A stretch of 64,000 nucleotides of DNA. Origin: Ariolimax columbianus. Its lineage: Eukaryota > Mollusca > Gastropoda > Stylommatophora > Arionidae. Of the stretch, positions 1-9,798 are shown one piece after another. A program made the position numbers and the translations under genes. How positions within the stretch are numbered: the first letter of the stretch is position 1; every line of letters starts with the position of its first letter. The DNA lies in NCBI GenBank assembly GCA_036924085.1, contig JAVGWX010000014.1, forward strand, positions 42,371,556-42,435,555. The letters are read 5' to 3'. Below the pieces are notes generated by a model. It had not been told where the DNA came from and did no database searches. It saw only the letters and a list, made by a program, of their open reading frames with translations.

Positions 1-221
1 TGTCCAGGGTTCTGGATTGAGTACTTCGCAATTTTTGGTTTCTGCTTCATGGATGTCTGTGTGTTTTCTGTGGATTTCTCTGGCAAGATGGTTGGTGCCT
101 TTCCTTGATAGTCCGATGTTTTTGTTCACTCTTGGAACTTCTGGTGTAGAGAATGATAGGTAACCTCTTTAGTTTTTCAAACCAAGTAACGGATTTATAT
201 GTTCTCTTTAATTCTAGGGGC
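1..221 (-). mobile_element. Possible Penelope-like retroelement remnant
   Basis: One minus-strand frame is open across about 160 nt and reads NHLAREIHRKHTDIHEAE followed by a downstream EVLNPEPW. The spacing H-x3-H-x-I then V-L-N-x-E-x-x-W resembles the C-terminal part of the GIY-YIG endonuclease of Penelope-like elements. The match is short and from memory of the family, so this is only a tentative call. The fragment is cut by the window edge and ends before the tail of LINE copy A. Confidence 0.3.
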
Positions 222-261
222 TCTTCTTATTCTTCTTCTTCTTCTTCTTCTTCGTAGGCTG

Positions 262-896
262 TCATACGTCAACTTGAATATTTTCAAAGAAAGCAGCTGT
301 CATCCTGAGGCTGTCGACACTGCCATAGAGCTTGTCTAGTGTTGGCACTGGTGATGGCCACATGTGCTTTCTCTGATCCTCGTATGTCGGGCAATTTTGC
401 AGCAGATGTTCAGCGGTCATTTTCTCTGTACCACAGGTGCATTTGTCAGTGCCACCTATCTTCAGCTTATTGAATAGATGGTACCTCAGTCTGTTGTGGC
501 CTGTGCGGAATCTGAAGACCACGACCCGCTCTTTTCTGTTCAACTGGTAAAATAGGCATCGTTTTTTGTGTAGCCAGTATGTTCTGTTTCCCATTTGGTC
601 ATGTATCTGGCCCTAATAAACCTTTAGGACTCTTCGTAGGTCACACTAGAATCTGGTTGTGGTAGTCTTGCACCTTCTTTTGCCAGTCTGTCTGCCTCCT
701 CGTTGCCTTGGATGTTGCAGTGGGATGGAACCCACTGTACCACTACTCTTTTTGGTGCGGACTGCTGGCATAGTTGACAGAGTACTGCTTTTAAATCATT
801 AAGTTCAGTATTTTTCTGGCTTTTTAGTGCTGTAACTGCGGCGAGGGCATCTGTAAAAATGAATGTCTGGCTTTCATTGCTTTCGCCTGTCAGCAT
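262..896 (-). pseudogene. LINE A RNase H domain and C-terminal Cys/His knuckle
   Basis: The 624-896 frame contains IFTDALAAVTAL and VVVQWVPSHCNIQGNEEADR, which carry the Asp and the C-terminal H..NE.AD block typical of LINE RNase H. After a frameshift the 262-594 frame carries CTCGTEKMTAEHLLQNC, a CxC-x8-H-x4-C knuckle found at the C-terminus of many LINE polyproteins. The stop lies at 262-264 and is followed almost at once by the GAA tail, so the 3' UTR is only about ten nucleotides long. RNase H would remove template RNA during second-strand synthesis. Two frames are needed, so no intact protein is made. Confidence 0.85.
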
Positions 897-1164
897 TGCT
901 TTTACTGCAGCCTTCAGTGCCTCTGCCTTCGCTCTGAAATTGCCCTGAGAATTTTCCAGTTGCCACTGACAGTTTTATTTCTCTACTATTTGTTAGGCTC
1001 AGGAGTACCCCTGCCCCTCCATTCTGTGTTGTGTTTGTTACAGAACCGTCGGTGTATGCATGGGTCTAGTGAATGCTTGGGTACTTTTCCGCTATGTACC
1101 TCAAGGTTATGTCTCTTCTTTCTTTTTCCGTCTGGCTGTTCTTGTTTCCAATACCTGGTATATT

Positions 1165-2870
1165 TTATACCACCTCCGGAATAATATGCTGCTTCCAGGT
1201 AGGTTTTCGTACAGTAGGGATAAGCTTTGGTGTTGTTAATGTTTTCATAGGGTCTTCGCTCATATTTGCTTTTGCTTTTTCTGCAAAGTTTCTCCTCTGA
1301 ATTTTCCCTTTTCCAAATAAATTTAGTCTCTGTTGGATTGGATGGGCTGTCAGTCTTCTTAGTTTCTCTGCTTGCTGTTGGACTCTGCAGTCGTATCTGT
1401 CGGTCATGGATTGCAGATTTGTAATCTTTTCAATTTCTACAATTGGCGTTGACTTCATGCCTCTTGTTATAACTTTTATGGCTTGGTTTTGAAGTGTGCT
1501 AATTTTATCAAAGTTTGCCTTTGCTGCTGTTCCCCATCCCACAATGCCATACTCGAGAACTGGTCTCACTCTTCCAGTGTACAGTTTCTTCAGTATTCTT
1601 TCATTTGCTCACCAGCTTGTGCCAGAAAGTTTCTTCATGATTGCCATTCTTTGTCTGGCTCTCATTCGGTTTCTTTCGATCTGACTTTTCTAGTTCATGC
1701 GCCGATCAAATGTGACGCCCAAGTAGTTTGGGTTGTCATTTGGCCGCAGATATTTGCCGTTAAGGCTTATTTTGGTGTTTTTTGTAGTTTATTTGAAAGC
1801 GAGAATATCGTACATGTTGTTTATTCTTCATCTATTTTGACCAGCCATGATTTCGCCCACTCTTCCAACGATGTTAGGGCCTGCTGCATCCGATTGTTTG
1901 CTACGACGAGATTTTTTTCAGAGGTCCACATAGCCAGATCGTCTGTAAACATGGAGCTGTGGACTCTTCTTTGTATATTCTCTATGATGTTGTTTATTTA
2001 TAAAAGAAAAAGTGTGAGTGACAGTACTCCCCCTTGGGGTACTCCTTGCTCCAGTATCACCTTTTTGCTCATCTGCCATTGTACATAAACTCTGGCTGTT
2101 CTGTTTTCGAGGTAGTGGCTGATCCATCTGTACATATTTCTAGATACTTCACTTCTTCATAGCTTGACTTTAAGTCCCTCTTTCCACACCTTGTCGATTG
2201 CGTTCTCTAGATCCACCCAAACAGCTACTGTATGCTTTTACTCTCGGTAAGCATCCTCTATTTTCTGTGCTATGAGAGTGATCTGGTCCTCAGTGGATCT
2301 GTGTTGTCTAAATCCTCCTTGCTGTGGAATTAATATGCGTTTTTCTTCCAGGTGCCACATCAGTCTGGTGTTTATGATACGCTCCATCAGCTTACCTACA
2401 CAGCTCAGTGGACTGATATGCCTGTGTATTTGGATCTGTTCTATCTTTTTCTTTCTTTGGTACGGGTATAAGTACAGCATCTTTCCATGCCTGCGGTACA
2501 ATTCCCCTTTTCCAGCTTTGGTTCAGGACTGACAGTAACTTCCTCTTTGCTGTTTGGCCCAACCCCATCAGCATTTCATTTGTTATCCCATCTTTTCAAG
2601 GCGATTTCTTTTTCTTTAAATTTCTCATGGTCTCATTCATTTCATGCATTGTGTTTTGCTATCATGTGCTCCTCTGGTGCAATCTTGATGTTGTCGTGGC
2701 TCTTTAGTTCTTTACTAATGTATGTATGCCTGTTCGTAGGGACATCAATGTGGTTTGTACTGGCATAATGTTCTATAAATGCGTTTGCTGCTTTTTTTCC
2801 GTTAAGCATGTTGTCACCCTGCTTGATGGTAATTTGTTTATTTGATGGTGTTTCGTCATTCATGGTTCTG
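1165..2870 (-). pseudogene. LINE A reverse transcriptase domain, broken
   Basis: Fragments in several minus frames carry RT blocks in order: QSWKRGIVPQAWKDAVLIPV (2392-2574), the GFRQHRSTEDQITLIAQKIE block (2238-2501), and the catalytic region near 1930-1960. The catalytic box reads SSMFTDDLAMW, so the usual FADD is FTDD while the paired aspartates remain. The thumb and connection region continues in the 1165-1569 frame (MRPVLEYGIVGWGTAAKANF). At least four frameshifts interrupt it. Copy B has the same blocks with FADD. Confidence 0.85.
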
Positions 2871-3352
2871 ACTAACTTCCATAGTTTGTTCCCTTCTTTA
2901 TCTAGATTGAGGTTTTCTGGGTTTTTTTCAACTGTCTCTTGTTATTTGGTTTAGTGTTCTTTTGTATTTCGCAGTGATGACCTTGAGGGCGATATTTGAT
3001 TCCATAGATTGCTCTCTCTCCGCCATGTTCCTAGCATTTGAGACTTTATCCTCAACGTTCTGCAGTTCATGATTCTAAAATGGCTTGTAGTTTTTCCTAG
3101 CCCCTCTTGGGATGGTTTTAGTGGCAGCATTATTGCTTTGCTTAGGCTTTCCACCATGGGCTTCATTTTATTATTCCGTGTATTGATGGTTTCACACAGC
3201 CCATCTGTCAGGCTTGCAAGTCTGTCCCAGTCGGCTCGTTTGTAATTCCAACGTGGGAGCGGTTTTGTTTCCTGTGGGCTTACTTCCATATCAACTTCTA
3301 GCTTAATTGGCCTGTGGTCGCTACCTTGTCAATTGGTTTAGCACCTGACGGT

Positions 3353-4117
3353 CTATATTATGGTGATAGTCCACCAGGCCAAATCTGGAGTAGAGGTGGT
3401 ATGCCATGTTCTAGAATAGAAGCTAGGGCTATCCCCCGGCCTAATGATTAGATAGGGATATTTGTCTATCTCCCAATCTTCCACTTCGTCACCTCTGCTG
3501 TTTGTGTCCGAGTATCCCCATCTCTCCAAGTGGCTGTTGAAGTATCCAGCTACTATGCAGTTGGAGTCTTTGACTTCCATACTCGAGAGCGACAGGTCTT
3601 TGTTTGGTGGTCCGTACAGGTTGAAGATGCAGATCTTCGTCTCTTGCGCCATTATGTCAACTCCTACAATTCCTGCTTGTCCGGTGTGATTGACAGCTAC
3701 CGCGCTACTCGGTATGCAGTTACGTGTCAGTATCAGAATCCCTCCTTTATGACCTTCTCTTTCCAGACGGAAGGTCTGGTATCCTCTGATTGATAATTTA
3801 TGGTTGCTGTTGAGGTACGTTTCTTTGATACATGCCACGTCAATCTTACCTTCATTCAAGTGATGTGTTTGGGAAAGCTTTTTGTTAATGACTCCCTCCG
3901 CATTCCACTGTAGTATTCTGAGGGTCTTGTGTTTTTGGTCAATAGTTGTTGCCCCATTACCATGTGCCTCGACTCCACAGCACATGGGTTGGTGACCACC
4001 AGTTGTTAGGGTTGGACCCCTTCGAGGCGTGAGGCCTGGCACTCTCGCTGCCTGGCGGGACTCCACAGGATGAACGCCACGTTTTTTATTATGTCTATTA
4101 GGTCGAACTATCATCAT
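3353..4117 (-). pseudogene. LINE A APE-type endonuclease domain, truncated frame
   Basis: This 254-codon frame carries the apurinic/apyrimidinic endonuclease motifs LQWNAEGV, CIKETYL (the usual Q-E is K-E here), and AGYFNSH in place of the usual GDFN. The frame breaks before the SDH motif. The enzyme would nick the target for target-primed reverse transcription. The K-for-Q change and the GYFN in place of GDFN would both be expected to disable catalysis, which fits a dead copy. Copy B keeps CIQETHL, VGDFNSH and SDHRPI. Confidence 0.85.
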
Positions 4118-4699
4118 ACAGCGATATACGTTGCACTGTGTTACTTATTAAGCCTGTGGCCCAGTGCATCCGCTTTCAACAGGCGTTTCTGTAGGGATGC
4201 CCTCCTTAGCCTTTGGCTGTCCCCAGCCTATCTGCAAGGCAGCAGTTGTTTGTGATCAGAGTTGACTCTCTTATGGAAGTTGTCTTTCAGGACCAACGGG
4301 TCTTCACTACTCGTGTCTATAGGGTGCGGTGATGATATGAGATATGATATATGATATGGACTATGTACTGGTTTGTACTATCCCGGAAGAGAGGCAGTCC
4401 AGTGTGTCTGTATCCCCGGATCGTCACGTCCTGCCAGCAACGAAGCATGTGCATGTGAGTGGGGTATCTCTGTGCTCCCTTTAGTTTCTCGGCTTCTCTG
4501 CAGTGATGGTACGCTTAGCATTCCCCGCCACCTGAGAGGTTGACACAATAGGGCAGATGTGCAATGTCCGCTAGCCTGCATCTCTTCTGCGTCCATTGGT
4601 ATTACTGACAGCATACAGAGGTAGAGAGCCAGGCAGGAGTGCATTTAACCAGGGAACAAGCCTGATAATGTCACGGAGATGTTGTTCGCCTGGTGTGCG
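4118..4699 (-). other. LINE A 5' leader between 28S head and endonuclease
   Basis: This stretch aligns along its length with 12921-13447 in copy B, including a short peptide-like block DAEEMQ.SGHCT in the 4378-4644 frame and the corresponding 13058-13465 frame. Frame agreement between the copies is lost partway, so coding is doubtful. It holds no zinc knuckle or other gag feature. Confidence 0.6.
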
Positions 4700-5172
4700 G
4701 ACATATCTCTTGGTCAGGGTCTGAGTCTCGACAGTTCACAGTGAGGTGGCTGCTCTACTGTTTACGACACCCTGACCAATAACTAAGTCTTCTGCTGGTG
4801 GTTTCGCACCTCCTCGCCGTATGGGGTGAATATCGAGCAGCTACCCGCCCGCTTTGATTGGCGGACGGCAGAGACCTCTTTCTGCGGCTCGATCGGGTGG
4901 GGCTGGGGTGCGAGCCCCAGATCCCGACCATATCGTAGCCTCCCATCGCTGTGGTGCTTGGATTTTGGGCAGGATTCCGGCTTAGAAGCGTTCGGCCGTA
5001 ATCCCTCACATGGTAGCCTCGCGCAACTGGCTTATCAGCCTCGTACATGAACCAAATGTCTGCGGCTCCTTTCGAATTAGGCAGGATTACCGTAGCAACG
5101 CTCTGTCATTAGTAGGGTAAAACTGACCTGTCTTCCGAGGGTCTAATAGCAGCACCCGTTCACTATTAGACC
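4700..5172 (-). pseudogene. 28S rRNA 3'-end-derived head of LINE copy A
   Basis: The minus strand reads as a diverged copy of roughly the last 430-470 nt of 28S rRNA. Recognisable blocks on the plus strand include GGCTGCTCTACTG (4751 on), AACTGGCTTATCAGCC, ACCAAATGTCT (5049 on), GGCAGGATTACCGTAGCAAC and AGTAGGGTAAAACTGACCTGTC (5111 on). The homology ends at about 4700 with GACATATCTCTTGGTC, which aligns with the extreme 3' end of mature 28S. The sarcin-ricin loop segment is altered, and a 6-nt deletion after ACCAAATGTCT is shared with copy B. The shared deletion shows that both heads descend from one ancestor and were not captured twice. Confidence 0.85.
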
Positions 5173-5523
5173 GAAAGAATCAATAGAGGACTTTTTAGTC
5201 AGTCAATGACCAGGTATCTGTAGGGTTAAGGAAGATTACCGTAGCAGACGCTCTTTCATTAAGAGGGTAAAAAACTGACCTATCTTCCGTGTGTCTAATA
5301 CCAGCACATGTTCCCTATTAGACCCAACGAAAGTGCTCTCAATCTGTCAGTACTTTTACAGTGTTGGCGTGTAGAGTCAAATTAAGCCGCAGGCTCCACT
5401 CATGGTGGTGCCCTTCCGTCAATTCCTTTATCGAACACTTAATGCAGGCCAATCGAGCCACAGAGAGCTTAGCCCCAGAACTCCGAGGGTCTAAATCCAG
5501 CACCCGTTCCATATTAGACCCAA
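5173..5523 (-). repeat. Reiterated 28S::18S chimeric joints upstream of LINE A
   Basis: Two short 28S segments end in CTATTAGACCC or ATATTAGACCC (5311-5324 and 5511-5521). Each is joined directly to 18S sequence starting AACGAAAGTGCTCTC (5326 on and 5522 on). The first joint is followed by an 18S mid-gene segment with GAGTCAAATTAAGCCGCAGG and CTTCCGTCAATTCCTTTA at about 5374-5432. The second joint runs into the long 18S pseudogene. A 28S tip at 5227-5323 repeats the variant sequence of 5085-5172. The same abnormal joint appearing twice implies one fusion event followed by tandem duplication. Confidence 0.75.
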
Positions 5524-5593
5524 CGAAAGTGCTCTCGGCCTGTTAATCATTTCAGTATTGGCCGGGTTGAGTCAAATTAAGCCGCATGCTCCT

Positions 5594-5634
<41 letters not shown>

Positions 5635-6775
5635 TATGCTACCATATTTACCCCGGAACCCAAACACTTTGGTTTCCCGGAAGCTACTCGCAGAGTCATT
5701 GAAGCAACTCCTGGGGATCGCTAGTCGGCATCGTTTATGGTCAAAACTACGACGGTATCTGGTCGTCTTAGCGCCTCTGCCTTTTGTTCTTGACAAATGC
5801 TTTAGCTCGTCTTGCGGCGATCCAAGAATTTCACCTCTAACGCCGCAATACGAATGCTCCCGTTTGTCCCTGTTAATCATTACCTCCAGTTCCGAAAACC
5901 AACAAAATAGAACCGAGGTACTATTCCATTTTTCCATGCACTATTATTCTGGCAGCCGAGGCCTGCTTTAAACACTCTAATTTTTTCAAAGTAAACGCGC
6001 CGGCCACCCATACGCTCAGCAAAGAGCACCCGTGGGAGAGAGCCAGCAGATGGTAGGGTAGGAGACAAGGGGCAGTGAACCGGCGTGACCCGGACCGCCC
6101 GCTTGAGGCTGAGATCCAACTACGACCTTTTAAACTGCAACAACTTTAATATGCGCTATTGGAGCTGGAATTACCGCGATTGCTGGCACCAGACTTGCCC
6201 TCCAATAGATCCTCGTTAAAGGGTTTAAACTGTACTCATTCCAATTACGGGGCCTCGAAAGAGTCCCGTATTGTTATTTTTCGTCACTACCTCCCCGTAC
6301 CGGGCGTGGGTAAGTTGCGCGCCTGCTGCCTTCCTTGGATGTGGTAGCCGTTTCTTATGCTCCCTCTCCGGAATCGTACCCTGATTCCCCGTTACCCGTT
6401 ACAAACATGGTAGGCATGTCACGTACCATCGACATTTGATAGGGCAGACATTTGAAAGATGCGTCGCCGGTACATGAGGCCATGCGATCAGCACAAAGTT
6501 ATCCAGAGTTACCAGTTGGGACGCCGTAACCCCACTAGGGAAAACAACGATTGGTTTTGAACTAATAAAAGCGCTCTTTCCGCGAGTGTCGGAGGTTGGT
6601 AAGCATGTATTAGCTCTAGAATTGCCACAGTTATACAAGTAGGATCGTGTCATCTAAGGAACCTTGACTGATTTAATGAGCCATTCGCGGTTTCACCTTG
6701 AGACAGTGTGAACTTAGACATGCATGGCTTAATCTTTGAGACAAGCATATGACTACTGGCAGGATCAACCAGATA
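5524..6775 (-). pseudogene. 18S rRNA pseudogene, 5' two-thirds
   Basis: The minus strand begins at 6775 with TATCTGGTTGATCCTGCC, the universal 18S 5' end. It runs through well-conserved 18S sequence to the AAAGGAATTGACGGAAGG block at about 5603-5625 and stops near nt 1230 of the usual ~1.8 kb. The last third is missing. Internal damage includes loss of about 11 nt after CGCCGCAAGACG and loss of about 19 nt between two CAAGAA repeats near 5785-5815. The final part near 5540-5565 also has a short deletion. Such changes in universally conserved core make it non-functional. The sequence is otherwise close to a metazoan 18S, so the copy is fairly recent. Confidence 0.93.
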
Positions 6776-7366
6776 TTTGTCGGAGACGTACGAACCACAC
6801 ACACCGGTCGGCGGAGGACAGATGTGTAAAAAGCCTCACGAGGACGGCCGCAGGGACCGATTGACGGACGGACGGTTGTTCCATCCCTCACTCCGTCGAC
6901 CTAGGACCGCCTGACAGGGGCCCGTACACACACCAGATGTCCGACCGGCCGGGCTCGCTCGGGGACGGATGGCAGCGCTCTGTGCAGAACGGATCCCAAC
7001 GGCCGCGGCGATGAATTTCACAGGGACTGGAGACGATATTTGCCTGCCAGTCTGCCCTTCTCCCGAGGGTTGGTCGGGCGAGGACAGTGCCTTTGCGAGA
7101 GCATGACCACCAGCGAAACGAACTGTCGAGGTCTGCTATAAGCCTTCGAATAACCACCACTGACTGACAAAGTTTCTCTATACGGTCCACAGCAACGCAC
7201 CGTTGCCACCGGTACGACGCCACACATTTTTCCCGCCACATGGCCGGGGAGAGGCGGGCGAGCGTTTTCGGCAAGCCCGTGCTATCACTCCGTCTGACGG
7301 GACTGAGATCGCTGTACGAATACTGGATGAGAGTCAATCGCGGCGGCGAGAGACCAGCCCCAGATT
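6776..7366 (-). other. 5' external transcribed spacer-like sequence
   Basis: This GC-rich block sits directly upstream of the 18S 5' end on the minus strand, in the position of a pre-rRNA 5' ETS. Its composition changes abruptly to AT-rich DNA at about 7366. Several short frames are open here, but none resembles a protein. Its retention means the 18S copy came either from genomic rDNA or from unprocessed pre-rRNA. Whether it holds a Pol I promoter cannot be judged from sequence alone. Confidence 0.65.
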
Positions 7367-7990
7367 GTTTATACATATGATATTTCTGCATATTATATTT
7401 CTATAAATTATATTTCTGCATATTATATTTCTATATATTAAATTTCTGCGTTTTATATACGAGCGTAATATATGTTTTACATGTTACATTTCCACATGTT
7501 CTTATTTCTATATATTCTATTTATGTAAAATGCATTTCTAATATTATATTTCTATGTACTATAATTATACATTTACAACTTCTGTATCTTAAAAAATGTC
7601 CAAACATTATATTAATTCATAATAAATTTTTTTCCCATCTATTTCTACAAATTTTATTTCTGTACATTCCACTTCTTGACATCTATTTTTACATCTGCCC
7701 CTTCTGCATTTTATATGTCTGCATATTCATATTCCGTTTCTTTGTATTCTATTTCCATATATTTTTTTCTGCGTTGTTATTTTATGCATGTTAAATTTCT
7801 ACATGTATTTTTTTCTTCATATGCTATTTTTGAATATTTTGTTTCTGAACGTTCTAATTCTACATATTATGTTTTTCTGCATCTCTAATATTCTTTATTT
7901 GTACACATATTTCTACATTTCCATATCTGCGTTTCCTTGTTCTACATATTCTATTTCTGCATATCTCATTTATAGATTTGGTTCACAGTG
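7367..7990. repeat. AT-rich degenerate tandem sequence
   Basis: Motifs such as TATTTCTGCATATTATATTTC recur irregularly with a period near 17-20 bp, decaying toward 7990. No gene is visible. Confidence 0.6.
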
Positions 7991-8339
7991 GTTTGCGTAT
8001 TACTTTTTCCACTAGAAAACTGCCTCTTTATTTGCATTTACTCGTATCTAACTTTTCATCTTCCGCTTTTCAGCTGCATGTAAAATACAAGGATACTTCT
8101 TTAGCCGAATTGGACCGCATTTATTTATATCTAGAAGGGGAAAACCAAAGAGAAGCAGGAAGCTAAACTCATGACAGTTTCCAAGCCACAAAGATATGCG
8201 TTACCAACTTGGGGCTGTTTATTTGTGATACTCTTCACTATTGACAACAATATTTATTTATTGGAGGTGACAGTGGCTCTTCATTCTTTCCGACGTGTAT
8301 TGTAGACTAAAACGTCCCTCCATTCAACCTTCCCTGACC

Positions 8340-8445
8340 TGGCAAACCAAGGGTCCTTCCGAAGCTCACCACTATGGGGATCACAGTGTATATCCCCATT
8401 TCGTTCGTCTGACTGCTGTAACACAGTTGTTTCTAGAAGCACGAA
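8340..8445 (+). repeat. SINE3-like internal remnant
   Basis: The block GAAGCTCACCACTATGGGGA followed by TCACAGTG matches the middle of SINE3 copies at 15780 and 53555. Nothing else was recognised in 7991-8780. Confidence 0.45.
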
Positions 8446-8780
8446 CAAGGACAACAAAAATACATTTTAATTTATATCATATTTATATCATCATTATTTG
8501 CTCTTTTTGTCTCGTCAGACGATAATAATTGTGCTTTTATTAGTATTAGTATTATTAATCAGAATGTTTCACATGACTTTCAGATTACTCTTTGCTCATT
8601 TCATAACCTACATCTAACATATTTTTGCTTTTGTCGGGGGTAAAGCAACAATCTTTTCTGTAACGTGAGTCTCGATTGTAGGGGTAAGCGACCCTTAGTC
8701 ATTAGTCATCCAAATCTTTCCGTCTAGTGATATAAGCAATGCAATTAAAAACCACAATAATATATATATATCTTCTTGTG

Positions 8781-8944
8781 TGTTAGTTCTCAATCACCCG
8801 CTACCAAGCCCTAAATAGGTCTTTGCAAGTAGCAGGACGTAGTCCGGTGAAAGGATTGTGATGGGTCGCTAGTTTACAGTATGATTGCGATATTTGAACT
8901 ATTCGGATCCGACGCATGCGTCTTCGGCTGTAAGTAGGTCGCAT
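8781..8944 (-). mobile_element. SINE2-type 3' half joined to SINE-a
   Basis: The plus strand carries TCTCAATCACCCGCTACCAAG, GTAGCAGGACGTAGTCC and GTTTACAGTATGATTGCGATA, matching the 3' half of the SINE2 family read on the minus strand. It follows the SINE-a head on the minus strand (14040 to 13872, then 8986 to 8945), so this locus looks like a SINE-a whose 3' half is SINE2-related. Confidence 0.6.
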
Positions 8945-8986
8945 GTCCTTTTACAGAACTTAGCCTCTTACAATAGCCACTTATTT
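8945..8986 (-). mobile_element. SINE-a, 3' part, split by LINE B; includes left TSD
   Basis: The minus strand continues the SINE-a copy found at 13872-14040, and the join resembles the uninterrupted copy at 44655-44690 (TTCTGTAAAGGACATGC). Positions 8975-8986 are AGCCACTTATTT, repeated exactly at 13872-13883. This is the left target-site duplication of LINE copy B. Confidence 0.85.
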
Positions 8987-9010
8987 CTTCTTCTTCTTCT
9001 TCGTTTGCAG

Positions 9011-9700
9011 TCAGACAGTTACCATTATTTTTTCGAAAAAAGCGGCGGTCATCCTGAGGCTGTCGCCGCTGCCATAGAGCTTGTCTTGCAGTTCCACTGG
9101 TGATGGCCACATCTGCTCTCTCTGATCCTCGTATGTCAGGCAGTTCTGCAGCAGATTTTCAGCGGTCATTTTACCGGTACCGTACGGGCATTCGTCGGTA
9201 CCACCTATCTTCAATTTGTTGAATAGGTGGTACCTCAGTCTATTGTGGCCAGTGCGAAGTCTGAAGACAACGACCTGCTCTCTTCGGTTCAACTGGTAAT
9301 AGGATGCGTTTTTGGTGTAACAGTATGTTCGGTTTCCCATTTGGTCATGTATCTGGCTTTGATAAGCCATTTTGACTCTTCGTACGTCATACTAGTATCT
9401 GTTTGTGGTAGTTTTGCACCTTCTTTTGCCAGTCTGTCTGCCTCCTCGTTGCCTTGGATGCTGCAGTGTGATGGGACCCACTATACCACTACCCTTTTTG
9501 GTGCGGACTGCTGGCACAGTTTGCAGAGTGCTGCTCTTAAGTCATTAAGCTCGGTGTTTTTCTGGCTTTTTAGCGCTGTGACTACGGCGAGAGCATCTGT
9601 AAACAGGACTATGTGGCTTTCATTTTCATTGTGTGTCACCATTTCTTCCACTGCCGCCCTCAGTGCCTCTGCCTCCGCTCTGAAATTGCTTGTGTACTTA
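9011..9700 (-). pseudogene. LINE B RNase H domain and Cys/His knuckle
   Basis: Minus-strand reading gives FTDALAVVTAL, then APKRVVV-stop-WVPSHC and IQGNEEADRLAKEGA. The stop at about 9484-9486 is TAG where copy A has CAG (Gln), a single C-to-T change. The 9011-9370 frame then carries HLFNKLKIGGTDECPYGTG with a downstream H-x4-C knuckle; one cysteine of copy A's CTCGTE is replaced here (CPYGTG). The protein ends MVTV-stop at 9011-9013, leaving a 3' UTR of about ten bases before the tail. Confidence 0.85.
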
Positions 9701-9798
9701 CCAGTAGCAATTGACAGTGTTATTTGTCTGCCATTTGGTAGGTTCAGGAATGCTCCTGCCCCTCCGTTCTGTGTTGTGTTTGTTACAGAACCGTCGGT

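Larger units (their letters stand above)
222..4699 (-). mobile_element. LINE copy A, I-group-like (EN-RT-RNase H), degenerate
   Basis: This is a non-LTR retrotransposon read on the minus strand. It ends in a (GAA)n tail, seen as TTC repeats at about 224-253. The order from 5' to 3' is apurinic-type endonuclease (to about 3353), reverse transcriptase (about 2870-1165), RNase H (896-624) and a C-terminal Cys/His knuckle (594-262). Many frameshifts and stops split the reading frame, so it is dead. The presence of RNase H with an APE endonuclease is typical of the I group (I, Nimb, Ingi, LOA clades). No gag-like ORF1 with zinc knuckles is visible between the endonuclease and the upstream 28S-like head. 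Copy B at 8987-13871 is a close paralogue in the same orientation. No target-site duplication was found for this copy. Confidence 0.9.

Noticed and set aside
1483..2088. 201-codon plus-strand frame
   Set aside because: It is antisense to the reverse transcriptase of LINE copy A.
4700..5172. R1/R2-style LINE inserted into a 28S gene, with 28S as flanking target
   Set aside because: Copy B carries the same 28S piece inside its target-site duplications within a SINE, and both copies share a private deletion.
5524..6775. Functional 18S rRNA gene
   Set aside because: The 3' third is missing and universally conserved core is deleted.
6888..7391. 167-codon minus frame upstream of 18S
   Set aside because: It lies in GC-rich ETS-like DNA where several frames are open by chance, and no domain is visible.
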